In this document: positions 9,383-18,276 of the stretch, in pieces | Layout of the letters: every line of letters starts with the position of its first letter | Numbering within the stretch: position 1 is the stretch's first letter | Assembly (NCBI RefSeq): GCF_027925305.1 | Contig: NZ_BSDR01000001.1 | Coordinates: 2,259,001 to 2,323,000 of the forward strand | DNA: 64,000 bases | Direction of reading: 5' to 3' | Origin: Desulforhabdus amnigena | GTDB taxonomy: Bacteria > Desulfobacterota > Syntrophobacteria > Syntrophobacterales > Syntrophobacteraceae | Notes under the pieces: model-generated | Databases searched by the model: none | The model's input: only the letters and a program-made list of their open reading frames with translations | What the model was told of the DNA's origin: nothing | Translations under genes and position numbers: made by a program

Positions 9383-10150
9383 ATGTTGATCATAGAGGAT
9401 CTGCAAGTAGAGCTTGCAGGCAAAATCATACTCAAACACATCGATCTGGAGATCAAGGCGGGCGAAACGCATACGCTTTTTGGGCCCAACGGGTCTGGAA
9501 AGACGTCTCTTCTCATGACCATCATGGGCTATCCGCAGTACAAGGTCGTGGGGGGGAAAATCGTTTTCAAGGGTGTGGATATCACTCACAGCCCCATCAA
9601 CGAAAGAGCCCGGCTGGGTATAGGCATGTCTTATCAGCGCCCTCCAACGATTCATGGCCTCAAGACGCGTCAAATGGTGGAAATCTGCGCTTCCAATCGG
9701 GAAATTGATGTGGAAAATCTGGCCAGGAGAGTCAATTTCCAAAACTTTTTAGAAAGGGATGTCAACGCGGGTTTTTCGGGTGGAGAGATCAAGCGTTCCG
9801 AGTTGCTTCAGTTGATGGCTCAGAACCCCGATTTCATGCTTTTTGACGAACCCGAATCCGGAGTGGATATGGAGAATATCGCTCTGGTCGGCAACACCAT
9901 CGCCAGGCTTCTGCAAAAGGATTGTGAATCGACGCCGGAAAAGTCCAGGATGCAGATGAAACGTGAACGGACCAAAATGGGCCTCATCATTACGCATACG
10001 GGATACATTCTGGATTATGTCCCGGCGGACAAAGGTCAGGTTCTGTACAATGGAGTTCTGAGCTGCAGCACGAACCCTCGTGAAATTTTGAAATGCATCG
10101 AGGAAGTAGGATATGAGGAGTGTGTGAGATGTACAACAGGCAGACCCTAA
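9383..10150 (+). CDS. sufC: SufC-type Fe-S assembly ABC ATPase
   Basis: A protein of 255 residues from the ATG at 9383. That start has AGGAG 8 bp upstream and gives the standard SufC N-terminus (MLIIEDLQVELAGK); the frame is open further upstream but not SufC-like. Walker A is GPNGSGKT (34-41), the signature is FSGGEIKRSELLQL and Walker B is FMLFDEPESGVD. The loop around residues 188-200 (Lys-rich, KMQMKRERTKMG-like) is longer than usual. With SufB it drives ATP-dependent Fe-S cluster assembly on a SufBC(D) complex in the cytoplasm. The next gene starts inside its 3' end. Confidence 0.9.
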   Translation: MLIIEDLQVELAGKIILKHIDLEIKAGETHTLFGPNGSGKTSLLMTIMGYPQYKVVGGKIVFKGVDITHSPINERARLGIGMSYQRPPTIHGLKTRQMVEICASNREIDVENLARRVNFQNFLERDVNAGFSGGEIKRSELLQLMAQNPDFMLFDEPESGVDMENIALVGNTIARLLQKDCESTPEKSRMQMKRERTKMGLIITHTGYILDYVPADKGQVLYNGVLSCSTNPREILKCIEEVGYEECVRCTTGRP

Positions 10151-11355
10151 TAGAAAAGGCATCAAAGGCGCTGGATAAAAAGGCGGCTATCGGTCCCGAC
10201 ATCAACCTGGATGAATTCGACAAGGCTCCCGTTCTTCACAAATATCTCGACGAAGCCGAGCTGCAGAATCTTCCCCAGGAGGAGAAGCATCAATTGCTCA
10301 TGGCGGGAGTCGATGTGTCCGGCCTGGAACGGGGAGGCACCTTCATCCAAAAGGATACTTCCGTTGTTCATTGCAAGTCCAAACAGGAAGGCATCGAGGT
10401 CCTTCCCATTCGAGAGGCATTGGAGAAATACGACTGGATTCAGGACTATTACTGGAAGCTGGCCTCGGTGGAAACGGACAAATACACCGCCGCCTCGGAG
10501 CTCAGCCTGCACAACGGATATGTGATCCGCGCCCTGCCGGGAGTCAAGAGCATCTACCCGATCCAGGCCTGCCTTTACCTGGATAAACAAGGGCTTCAGC
10601 AAAATGTTCACAACATCATCATTGCTGAAGAGGATTCGGAATTGCATATCATAACGGGATGCTCGACCTCTCCCCATACGACCAAGGGGATACATGTAGG
10701 CATTTCCGAGTTTTTTATAAAGAAAAACGCAAAATTGAGCTTCACCATGATTCACAATTGGGCGGAAGACATGGTGGTACGCCCGCGTTCCGTCGCCCAG
10801 GTGGAGGAAGGCGGACTCTTTCTGAACAATTACATCTGCATGAAGCCGGTCCGATCTTTGCAGATGTACCCGACGACGCATCTCGTGGGCGAAAATGCCG
10901 TAGCGAGAATGTACAGCATCATCGTGGGCAGTCCCGGTTCGGAATACGATGTGGGCGGTCGGGTCTATCTCAAGAAACCAGGCAACCGGGCTGAAGTGGT
11001 GGCGCGAACGATCACCAACGGGGGTAAAATCGTTTCCAGAGGCCACTTGATCGGTGAAGTCGCGGACATCAAGGCGCACCTGGAGTGCAAGGGGTTGATC
11101 CTGAAGGGCGGTTTGATTTATGCCGTTCCCGAGCTCGAAGGGCATGTGGATGGAGTGGAAATGTCCCATGAAGCGGCGGTCGGTAAGATCGCTCAGGAAG
11201 AAATTTTCTATCTCATGTCCCGCGGCCTCAGTGAAGATGAGGCCACATCGACCATCGTGCGCGGTTTTCTGAGTGTGGATATCCCCGGGCTGCCGCCCAA
11301 ACTGAAAGCGGAAATAGACAAGGCCATTGAACTGAGTGAAAAAGATGTGATGTAG
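10129..11355 (+). CDS. sufB: SufB/SufD family Fe-S assembly scaffold
   Basis: A protein of 408 residues from the ATG at 10129, which has GAGGAG 8 bp upstream; a GTG at 10120 is in frame. The C-terminal half carries the SufBD beta-helix signature, including RGHLIGEVADIKAHLECKG and the PELEGHVDGVEMSHEAAVGKI stretch with the conserved Glu and His. The N-terminal half is shorter than E. coli SufB, and no separate sufD, sufS or sufE is nearby. This fits the minimal SufBC arrangement of archaea and anaerobic bacteria. Start and stop overlap with sufC implies translational coupling. Confidence 0.88.
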   Translation: MYNRQTLIEKASKALDKKAAIGPDINLDEFDKAPVLHKYLDEAELQNLPQEEKHQLLMAGVDVSGLERGGTFIQKDTSVVHCKSKQEGIEVLPIREALEKYDWIQDYYWKLASVETDKYTAASELSLHNGYVIRALPGVKSIYPIQACLYLDKQGLQQNVHNIIIAEEDSELHIITGCSTSPHTTKGIHVGISEFFIKKNAKLSFTMIHNWAEDMVVRPRSVAQVEEGGLFLNNYICMKPVRSLQMYPTTHLVGENAVARMYSIIVGSPGSEYDVGGRVYLKKPGNRAEVVARTITNGGKIVSRGHLIGEVADIKAHLECKGLILKGGLIYAVPELEGHVDGVEMSHEAAVGKIAQEEIFYLMSRGLSEDEATSTIVRGFLSVDIPGLPPKLKAEIDKAIELSEKDVM

Positions 11356-11395
11356 TTTTTGGAGGAGACGCACGTCAGGAAGGGGGGCAAAGATC

Positions 11396-11770
11396 ATGAA
11401 AAGAATGGTATGTTTGCTGATGGTTCTATCTTTTTTTGTGGGAGGCATCGCGATTCCTGCCCGGGCGGATGATGATGCACCACCGCCCCCCTTTCCCATC
11501 CAACAAAGTCCCCAGGTTCCTTCCGCTCGAACCTGTCAGACCTATGCCGATTCGTCGGAAGAATCGGCTCCTCCCGGGGAACTCATTCTGGTGGATACTC
11601 TCGTCTTGAGGCCCCTTGGGTGTGTCGCCCTGACCATCGGAGCTCTGGGCTGGGTCATCAGCAGGCCTTTCGCCGTCATGACCAACAGCTGCGACCGTGC
11701 AGACGAGGCTCTTATCAACAGGCCCTTCAATTACACTTTTACACGCCCCCTGGGTGATGTCGATCACTGA
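11396..11770 (+). CDS. Small exported protein, function unknown
   Basis: A 124-residue protein. A clear Sec signal peptide (MKRMVCLLMVLSFFVGG to about residue 25, cut near ARA-D) is followed by a Pro-rich acidic stretch. A hydrophobic segment at about 65-90 (LRPLGCVALTIGALGWVIS) and a C-terminal FTRPLGDVD end follow. Two cysteines (about 47 and 76) could form a disulfide. It may be an inner-membrane or periplasmic protein. It lies 40 bp after sufB on the same strand, but a functional link is not evident. Confidence 0.6.
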   Translation: MKRMVCLLMVLSFFVGGIAIPARADDDAPPPPFPIQQSPQVPSARTCQTYADSSEESAPPGELILVDTLVLRPLGCVALTIGALGWVISRPFAVMTNSCDRADEALINRPFNYTFTRPLGDVDH

Positions 11771-11815
11771 CAGGAGTGTGCTTTTCCAACAGATCTGCCC
11801 CCTCAGGACCTTATA

Positions 11816-11910
11816 TGAAAAAAGGCTCATGGTTTGTGGTTCATGGCTCATAGCCCAGGGTTTGTGGTGCCCTTTTTTCATCTTTCGTTGTGACCGCTCC
11901 GATCATGGGA
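11816..11910 (+). repeat. Family E element, copy 1 (heptad repeat plus palindrome)
   Basis: It begins with ATGAAAAAAGGCTCATGG, continues with degenerate 7-bp units of the CATGGTT/CATGGCT type, and ends with the palindrome TGACCGCTCCGATCA followed by TGGGA. The end of the element includes the start codon used by coaE at 11905. Compared with the copies at 22640 and 28022 it lacks the central about 60 bp. Confidence 0.7.
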
Positions 11911-12519
11911 CTTATTGTGAAGACCGGGAAAATAGCCATTACAGGAGGAATCGCCACGGGCAAGAGCACCGTTGCGCGGATGTTTGCAGAGCTGGGAGCG
12001 ATTATCCTGGATGCAGATCAAGTGGCCCGCGAAGTGGTAGAAGTAGGTACTCCCTGCTGGAAGAGCCTTCACCATCTCCTGGGGCCCGCCTTCTTCGAAA
12101 AGGATGGACAGCTGAAGAGGCGAAAACTGAGGGACTGCATTATCGACGACAGGGAATGCCGGAACAAGGTGAACGCCATTTTACATCCCTCCATCCTCGA
12201 AAAGATGGAGCAGGAGTGGCAATATCACCATCGAACACATCCCGGACGGCCTGTTATCTTTGATATTCCGCTGCTTTTCGAAGGGAAATTTCATCCGCAT
12301 TTTGGAACGATCATTCTCGTTTACGTGCCGCAGGAAATTCAAATCCGCCGCTTGATGGAGCGAGACGGCCTGTCCCGCCCAGAAGCCGAAAAGACCCTCA
12401 CCATGCAACTCCCCATCGATTCAAAGAAATCGCTTTCCCACCTGATCATCGACAATTCCTACTCGATCGACCATACAAAGCAGCAGGTCCAGGCGGTCTG
12501 GAATCAGCTCAAGAACTGA
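11905..12519 (+). CDS. coaE: Dephospho-CoA kinase
   Basis: The protein phosphorylates the 3' hydroxyl of dephospho-CoA in the last step of CoA synthesis. It has 204 residues from the ATG at 11905; a GTG at 11890 would add five. Walker A is GGIATGKST near residue 10. The DADQVAREVVE segment holds the substrate-binding Asp, followed by FDIPLLFE and the lid RLMERDGLS. Length is normal for bacterial CoaE. Its 5' end lies in a family E repeat (11816-11910), so the start region has been contributed or reshaped by that element. Confidence 0.92.
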   Translation: MGLIVKTGKIAITGGIATGKSTVARMFAELGAIILDADQVAREVVEVGTPCWKSLHHLLGPAFFEKDGQLKRRKLRDCIIDDRECRNKVNAILHPSILEKMEQEWQYHHRTHPGRPVIFDIPLLFEGKFHPHFGTIILVYVPQEIQIRRLMERDGLSRPEAEKTLTMQLPIDSKKSLSHLIIDNSYSIDHTKQQVQAVWNQLKN

Positions 12520-12653
12520 GAAATTATCTCAAAATTCACTCATACCGTCACCCTGGCGGAAGCCAGGGTCCAGCTCTATCGGGAATGCCTGGATTCCGGT
12601 TTTCACCGGAATGACGATCAAGGGTATTCGGACCGTTTTGAAATAGTTTCTAA
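12520..12653. repeat. Family D palindromic repeat, copy 1
   Basis: A 134-bp unit with two internal hairpins, CACCCTGGCGGAAGCCAGGGT and the CTGGATTCCGG...CCGGAATGACG type. Its ends are related: GAAATTATCTCAAAA at the left and TTTTGAAATAGTTTCTAA at the right. It starts at the coaE stop codon. The IS701 element is inserted at its right end. The inverted second copy is at 32573-32708. Confidence 0.8.
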
Positions 12654-14138
12654 TACTACAACCGCCATATGTAAAATGCCGCACTTCCGGATATATTATA
12701 AGGTAGAGAAACCTTCGGAGGTAACGGTCATGACGTTGAAAGAGTTGGATTATTGGGAAGATTCTTTTCGGTCCTTTCATGCTCGTTTTTCTCATCTATT
12801 CCCCCGGGCGCAATCTCGGGAACAGTCGGCAAAATACCTTCACTCCTTGCTTGCACCCGTTGAGCGCAAGAACGGCTGGCAGATGGCTGAGGCCATAGGA
12901 GATAAGAGACCGGATAAGATGGAAAGGCTGCTTTACCGAGTGAACTGGGATGCGGATGAGGCACGGGATATTTTGGAGCAGTTCGTGATCGAGAATTTTG
13001 CAGACCCGGAAGGAATTGGAGTCGTAGATGAGACGGGTTTTATCAAAAAAGGTGATAAGTCTGTCGGGGTGAAAAGACAATACACGGGTACGGCCGGGAA
13101 GGTGGAAAACTCTCAGGTGGGAACCTTCCTCACCTATTCCTCGGCCAAAGGACATGTGTTCCTGGACAGAAGACTCTTTCTTCCCGAGGACTGGGCCAAT
13201 GACATGGTAAGACGCAAGGGGGCGAAGGTTCCTGATGAGGTGGTGTTTGAGACCAAGCCCGAACAGGCCTTCTCGATGCTCGATCATGCCTGGAAAATGG
13301 GTGTCCCGATACGCTGGGTCACAGGAGATGAGATCTACGGGGATTCTCCGAAACTTCGAGCAGCTATCCAGGAGAGTGGACACTGGTATGTCTTGGCAGT
13401 CTCTTGCAATACCCCCGTTTGGACCAGGCGACCGTTGCTCCAACAGCCCTTGCGCAAAGGGATGGGCAGGCCACCCACAAGGGTACGGTTGGCCAAGGAT
13501 GCTCCGCATGCCGGGACGGTGGCTGAGGTGGTGATGGGATGGTCTCCTGATGTCTGGAAGCGGTTCAGTGTGGCAAAAGGAGAAAAGGGACCGAGAACTT
13601 ATGACTGGGCAAGGGTTCGTGTGATCGAGAGCCGTGGCAAGCTCCCCGGACCTGAGGTCTGGCTTCTGGCCAGACGATCTGTAGCCAAACCCGAAGAAAT
13701 GGCCTACTACCTTTGCTTTGCTCCCGAGAATGTTCCTCTCACTCGTCTTGCCCAGGTGGCATCGACCCGCTACACCATTGAGCAATGCTTTGAGGAAGGC
13801 AAAGGAGAAGCCGGGCTTGATCACTATGAAGTCAGGTACTGGCACAGCTGGCATCGTCACATTACCCTCTCTATGATGGCCCATACCTGGCTGAGCTCGA
13901 TCCGGGCTTCGGAGGAGGGGAAAAAAAGACGCAGAGCTGGCCGAGCTGACAGTTCCAGAGGTGAGGCGACTGCTTGAAATCGTTCTGCCCTTGCCAGTAC
14001 ACTCTCCTGAATTTCGGTTGGCCTGGTCCCGCTGGAGACGAAAAAGAAGGCTTCAGGCCCGACAAAGTCACTATCGTTCTCGATTCTTGGGGTGCACATT
14101 GAAGGTATGCTCATTCTAATCATATGGCGGTTGTAGTA
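12654..14138 (+). mobile_element. IS701-family insertion sequence, complete, 1485 bp
   Basis: Perfect 18-bp terminal inverted repeats, TACTACAACCGCCATATG at 12654-12671 and its complement at 14121-14138. The 4-bp direct duplication CTAA occurs at 12650-12653 and 14139-14142. A 4-bp YTAR-like duplication and the transposase sequence fit IS701. It sits exactly at the junction of family D and family C repeats. Confidence 0.93.
12730..14119 (+). pseudogene. IS701-family transposase, frameshifted near the 3' end
   Basis: The start at 12730 is preceded by GGAGG 8 bp upstream. The first frame runs to 13977 and holds the DDE-5 features: DETGFIKKGDKSVGVKRQY, then TGDEIYGDS and a C-terminal IEQCFEEGKGEAGLDHYEVR block. 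At 13921-13927 there is a run of seven A after GGGG. The family C-terminus (VPEVRRLLEIVLPLP, LAWSRWRRKRRLQARQSHYR) continues in the +1 frame and stops at 14119. Six A would restore one frame. It is either an inactivating indel, slippage on the A run, or an assembly error. Confidence 0.8.
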
Positions 14139-14313
14139 CTAAGCACTGATCTTCGCAATTACACAGCCGTTTCATTCGTTTACCCCTGCGTTTTTGTAGG
14201 AGCGGCATCCTGCCGCGACAAAGTATGCGATTGCCGGTTCCTGTCACGGCTGGAAGCCGTTCCTACAAAAAAATGGCCGCGTATTTACAATTTTCGGTAT
14301 TAAGAACCTATCC
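14139..14313. repeat. Family C repeat, copy 1, with a truncated family B end
   Basis: The core palindrome TAGGAGCGGCATCCTGCCGCGAC...GGCTGGAAGCCGTTCCTA lies inside longer imperfect ends (CTAAGCACTGATCTTCGCAA on the left, TTTACAATTTTCGGTATTAAG on the right). Directly after it come about 14 bp of the family B terminus (TTAAGAACCTATCC), four bases before the ppiD stop codon. Other full copies are at 30806 and 59545. Confidence 0.85.
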
Positions 14314-14316
14314 CCC

Positions 14317-16215
14317 CTACAGTTCTTTATATATCTCAACCTTGGCCTTGGAGCGCTCTTCCTCAATCCAGGACTGCCACAACATTCCCTGTTTCATCTG
14401 ATACAGGCGCCTGCTGATGGAATCCCGTTCCTTCTCCAATCCCTCCTCAGAGGACTTCTTGCCCAACAACTGAACGACGGCATAACGGTTTCCCAGCGAG
14501 AGAGGCGCTTCGGGGAAAGGATTCGATTCTTCCATTTGGAATACCGAATTGAGAGCATTTCCCTGCAAAAGCAGTAAATCATTATCGGGCTCGCGGCGTG
14601 AGAACCAGTCGCTTTTCCTGACATCCATCTTCATCTCCCTGGCGGCTTGTTCCAGACTCTTGAGATTCTTCGCCGCCGAGAGCAGCTCCGAAGCTTTCGC
14701 CTTTGCCAGTTCACCCGCTTTCTCTTTCTTTAAATCCTCCTGAACGCGATCTTTCACTTTCTCCAGGGGCGGAACCTGGGGCCCTTGAACAGCCGTCACT
14801 TCAGCAACCAGATAGCCTTCGGGAGTTTCCAGAACATCACTGACTTCTTTTTCCCCCAGGGCAAAAATCTTTTTCATCAGGGCGGGATCCGCTTCCTTCA
14901 GGCCGGAAAGTGAATCGCTTTCACTCACCCACACTCCATTTCCCATCAGCTGCACCTTCTGTTCTTCAGCCGTTTTGCCGACGTCCTTCCGGGCATAAGC
15001 GACATCTTCGAAGGCCTGCGCCTTCTCGTAGGCAAGCTCCCGCGCTTTTTCCTCTTTCAAAGACTTCTCGATGGCGGCCCTTGCCTCTTCCAGAGATTCT
15101 GTCCTTTCGGGTCGAACATCCTCCACTTTGATGATGTGAAATCCATAGGGACTGCGCACCAAATCGCTTATTTGTCCCGGTTTCATGGCGAATGCCGCAT
15201 CGGAGAAGGCGTCAACCATTTCATGGCGCTTGAAATACCCTAAATCCCCACCATTCTGAGCCGCCGATGGGTCCTGGGAATATTTCTTAGCCAACTCGCT
15301 AAAGTCCTTACCTTTTTTGACTTCATCCAGCACTTTCTGGGCTTCGGAACGGACCTTTGCAACCTCTGCCTCGGGAGCATTCTCCGTTACGATAAAAAGG
15401 ATATGGCGTGCGTGCACTTCCGGTTCATGATGGTACTGATCCTTATTTTCTTCATATTTCTGCAGAATTTCATCGTTCGTGACCTGCACATTGGCCAGGT
15501 AATCGTCGGTTTTGAAGAGCACATAAGAAATCTGACGTTTCTCAGGATCTTTATACCGGTCCTGATGCTCCTTGAAATAGGTTTCTACGGCCTTTTCATC
15601 TATGGTAACCTGGTTTTCATAGGACTTGGGGTCCAGGATCACGTAATCCAACTGAATGGTACTGTGGTTGAACAGAAAATCGGAGCGGATTTCTCCTTCC
15701 GTCACAACGGCCTGACGCTTGATGAAAGATTCCAGCTTTCGAGTCGTCAGGTCTTCGGCCAGTTTCTGTTCAAAGGCTTCAGGGGTAAGACGGTTTTGCT
15801 GCAAAACCCGCACATAGAGGTTTTGATCAAACTTTCCATCTTTCTGGAAAACGGGATACTCGAGAACCTGGTCCTGGATCTCCCGCGTCGTGGCGGTCAG
15901 CCCCAATTCCTGTGCCGCTTTGGTAAGAACATAGCGGTTGATCAGCATGTCCAGGGCCTGCTTTTTAAGGTTGAACCGGCGAATCAGATCTTCGGAAAAC
16001 GCATCCCCGAATTGGCGGCGATACACTTCGAGCAACTGATTGTAAGCCTGGTTATAGTCGTTGATGCTGATGTAATGATCATCGACACGAGCCATCTGGC
16101 TTGCTTTCTGCGAATTATAACTGTAGCCGCCCCAAAAGATGAAAACGATGACGATGAGGAAAAGAGCGACTTTGATCAGCCATGATGTTGCGTGCTTTCT
16201 GAAAAGATTGAGCAT
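14317..16215 (-). CDS. ppiD: PpiD-like membrane-anchored peptidyl-prolyl isomerase
   Basis: A 632-residue periplasmic folding factor. The N-terminus has one membrane anchor (residues about 14-32, WLIKVALFLIVIVFIFWGGY). A SurA_N-like chaperone domain follows (LLEVYRRQFGDAFSEDLIRRF), then a parvulin rotamase domain at about 260-365 (HARHILFIV, GGDLGYFKRHEMVDAFSDAAF, YGFHIIKVEDV) and a long helical C-terminal part. It matches PpiD in order and length, and should assist secreted proteins emerging from SecYEG. It is the last gene of a minus-strand run with the PLDc_N protein 25 bp upstream. Confidence 0.9.
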   Translation of the reverse strand: MLNLFRKHATSWLIKVALFLIVIVFIFWGGYSYNSQKASQMARVDDHYISINDYNQAYNQLLEVYRRQFGDAFSEDLIRRFNLKKQALDMLINRYVLTKAAQELGLTATTREIQDQVLEYPVFQKDGKFDQNLYVRVLQQNRLTPEAFEQKLAEDLTTRKLESFIKRQAVVTEGEIRSDFLFNHSTIQLDYVILDPKSYENQVTIDEKAVETYFKEHQDRYKDPEKRQISYVLFKTDDYLANVQVTNDEILQKYEENKDQYHHEPEVHARHILFIVTENAPEAEVAKVRSEAQKVLDEVKKGKDFSELAKKYSQDPSAAQNGGDLGYFKRHEMVDAFSDAAFAMKPGQISDLVRSPYGFHIIKVEDVRPERTESLEEARAAIEKSLKEEKARELAYEKAQAFEDVAYARKDVGKTAEEQKVQLMGNGVWVSESDSLSGLKEADPALMKKIFALGEKEVSDVLETPEGYLVAEVTAVQGPQVPPLEKVKDRVQEDLKKEKAGELAKAKASELLSAAKNLKSLEQAAREMKMDVRKSDWFSRREPDNDLLLLQGNALNSVFQMEESNPFPEAPLSLGNRYAVVQLLGKKSSEEGLEKERDSISRRLYQMKQGMLWQSWIEEERSKAKVEIYKEL

Positions 16216-16240
16216 GACTCGGTTGTGCCTCCTTTTTTGG

Positions 16241-16450
16241 CTATCGGATTTCCAGGGGTTCCGTATGGCGTCTCATGAGCAAAATATACAGCACAGCACC
16301 CAGGAAGGGCAAAGTCGATACCGTCAGAAACCAGAGGATCTTTTTCCCGGGACTTGAAAAACGTCGCTTGGGAATGTCCACCAGGGCCCAGAAAGTGGGA
16401 ACCAGGGGAATGGCGAAGATAAAGAGAAGAATCAAAATCTTTACAGGCAT
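16241..16450 (-). CDS. Two-TM small membrane protein, PLDc_N domain
   Basis: 69 residues with two hydrophobic helices (ILILLFIFAIPLVPTFWAL and ILWFLTVSTLPFLGAVLYIL) separated by a basic loop with PGKKILWF. It matches the phospholipase D nuclease N-terminal (PLDc_N) domain, which is often encoded alone; no catalytic HKD motif is present. Role unknown, possibly a membrane regulatory subunit. It sits 10 bp after the dynamin-like GTPase gene and 25 bp before ppiD. Confidence 0.75.
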   Translation of the reverse strand: MPVKILILLFIFAIPLVPTFWALVDIPKRRFSSPGKKILWFLTVSTLPFLGAVLYILLMRRHTEPLEIR

Positions 16451-16460
16451 TTATCATCCT

Positions 16461-18179
16461 TCAGTCGCGTTTCGGCAAAACGGACACCAGCGAAATTTCC
16501 GCTTCAACTTCCCGATCCAACTCCACCAGGCAGTTGATGATCAAATCGAATTCTTCCTTATAGATTCTTTTGACCTCGAATTTGAGAGAATCTATAAACT
16601 TTTGCGCACGCCGCTGCAAGGATTTCTTGTAGCGTCCATAAAAGCGCAAACCCAGGAAAAGCTGCAGCAGGAGAAAGCTCCCCAAAGCCGCCAGACCGAC
16701 GGGGCTGAAAATCGTCCGGGTCATGTGAGAAACCAGGTCAACCCATTGAGCCCATCCCGGGTCTTTCAGAATCCCACTCCAGGTTTCCCCCCCGAGCGAC
16801 AGCAAAAATCCCAGAAAGACAAGAAAATAAACACCATACTGCATTGCGAGAAAGCCCCTGAATTTCTTTTTTTCATAACCCGATAAACGCATCTGCACAT
16901 AACGATGCATGCGACCGGTCAAAACATCCCATCCCCCTTCTGCATTCACCTTTTCTTCCAGTTCGGAGGTAAAAGCCGCGGGGAGCCCGCGTCGAAGCAG
17001 TCGATTCGCCATGCGATCTTCCCACCTTTGCAGCTGGCGCCGCATGGGAGCAAGTGAACCTTCCTCCCGGAATAAGTCGGGCAGCCCGATGCCGGCGTTA
17101 TTTCCCACGGCTTTCTTTTGCCACGCGCTCATCAAAAGGGCAATACCGTACCCCGGACCCACCAGGCAGGAGGCATCGGACAGCCATGAAAGCGCATGGG
17201 GTTTCAAGTCCTGCTCGATCCAGTGTTCCAGGCTTTCTTCGGCTGTCCGGATCCATTCAGAACGGCCTTCTTCCAGTTCCACAACCATCTCTTTGAGAGC
17301 CTGGCGGAATGATTCCAGGTAGAGGATCTCTTTTTCCAGGACGAGAAAAAATTGCTGTATCTCCACATCCAGGTTTGCAGCCTTGATGGCCAGGACTTCC
17401 TTGATGTCGCGTTGCTGAAATATCTGGTTCCGAAGAGCCGGAAACTGATTCCATGGACCGGAAGAACCGGATGCCGCAGCGTCGCGGACTGAAACGGCAT
17501 AGATGAGTGGATGCGCGATCCCGTTTTCCGAAAGATGCTCTTGAAACCGCCCGGTCACTCTCACCAGGCTGTCGTAGCCGCCTTCGGACGTCTGATCCCC
17601 GAAAAACAGATCTACTTTATTGAGAATGAAATAGTAATTCTCATGGGCCTTGGGAACATCCCTGAGAAAGTCATAGAAGCGGCCGTCCGCGTATTTCTCG
17701 GGAGAGGTCACCCACAAGAGCACATCCAAATGTTCCAGAAAACTCAAAACATGCCGACGGTGCTCCCCCACCAGGCTGTCAAAATCGGGAAGATCACAGA
17801 GGATAATCTGTCGGACGGACCCGGCGTCATGCCGTATCTCGCTCCAGGGAACAGTGGTCTTTTGGAGGGCCGAAGGAAGCGGTACGGTTTCATGGCAGTA
17901 GATCAGCACCTGCTCCGTATGAGGGCGGCGGTGGCTCGTGGAGGCTATCTCCCGGCCGGCCAGGGCATTCATGAGGCTGGACTTCCCGACCCCCGTTCCG
18001 CCCAGGAGCCCAACCGTCAAAAAGCTCTCTCCCAGTACGTCAATTTTTTGGAGAAGTTTTTGGGAATCCCCGAGCAACGCCTGCCTCTCCGCAGGCTCCA
18101 GGGAGAGCAGGCTTCCCCGGTTCAACAATTCCTGAATTTGAGTGAGACCTGTTCGATACTCCTGAATGGGATCCCCCAT
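16461..18179 (-). CDS. Dynamin-like GTPase with C-terminal membrane segments (1)
   Basis: A 572-residue protein with a G domain: P-loop GGTGVGKSS (about 60-68), DLPDFDS as the G3 box and NKVD as the G4 box. A long helical middle follows, then two strong hydrophobic segments near residues 470-490 and 515-535 (FLVFLGFLLSLGG and VGLAALGSFLLLQLFLG) and a short helical tail. This is the plan of bacterial dynamin/YfjP-like membrane GTPases, which reshape or stabilise membranes. A second, diverged copy lies upstream at 19905-21659, and paired genes are typical of bacterial dynamins. The specific function is not known. Confidence 0.75.
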   Translation of the reverse strand: MGDPIQEYRTGLTQIQELLNRGSLLSLEPAERQALLGDSQKLLQKIDVLGESFLTVGLLGGTGVGKSSLMNALAGREIASTSHRRPHTEQVLIYCHETVPLPSALQKTTVPWSEIRHDAGSVRQIILCDLPDFDSLVGEHRRHVLSFLEHLDVLLWVTSPEKYADGRFYDFLRDVPKAHENYYFILNKVDLFFGDQTSEGGYDSLVRVTGRFQEHLSENGIAHPLIYAVSVRDAAASGSSGPWNQFPALRNQIFQQRDIKEVLAIKAANLDVEIQQFFLVLEKEILYLESFRQALKEMVVELEEGRSEWIRTAEESLEHWIEQDLKPHALSWLSDASCLVGPGYGIALLMSAWQKKAVGNNAGIGLPDLFREEGSLAPMRRQLQRWEDRMANRLLRRGLPAAFTSELEEKVNAEGGWDVLTGRMHRYVQMRLSGYEKKKFRGFLAMQYGVYFLVFLGFLLSLGGETWSGILKDPGWAQWVDLVSHMTRTIFSPVGLAALGSFLLLQLFLGLRFYGRYKKSLQRRAQKFIDSLKFEVKRIYKEEFDLIINCLVELDREVEAEISLVSVLPKRD

Positions 18180-18193
18180 CGCAAGACCTCTTA

Positions 18194-18276
18194 GATAAAA
18201 AAGCTCATGGGTTATGGCTCATGGCTCATGGCTCATGGCTCATGGGTTATGGGTTATGGGTTATGGGTTATGGTCT
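18194..18276. repeat. Heptad tandem repeat (family E-type)
   Basis: About eleven consecutive 7-bp units in two variants, CATGGCT-type followed by TTATGGG-type, immediately upstream of the dynamin-like GTPase gene and directly next to a family A repeat. The arrangement resembles the short tandem heptamers known from cyanobacteria, but with different sequences. Confidence 0.85.

Noticed and set aside
18194-18276. Tandem array considered as CRISPR
   Set aside because: Units are 7 bp with no spacers and no cas genes nearby.
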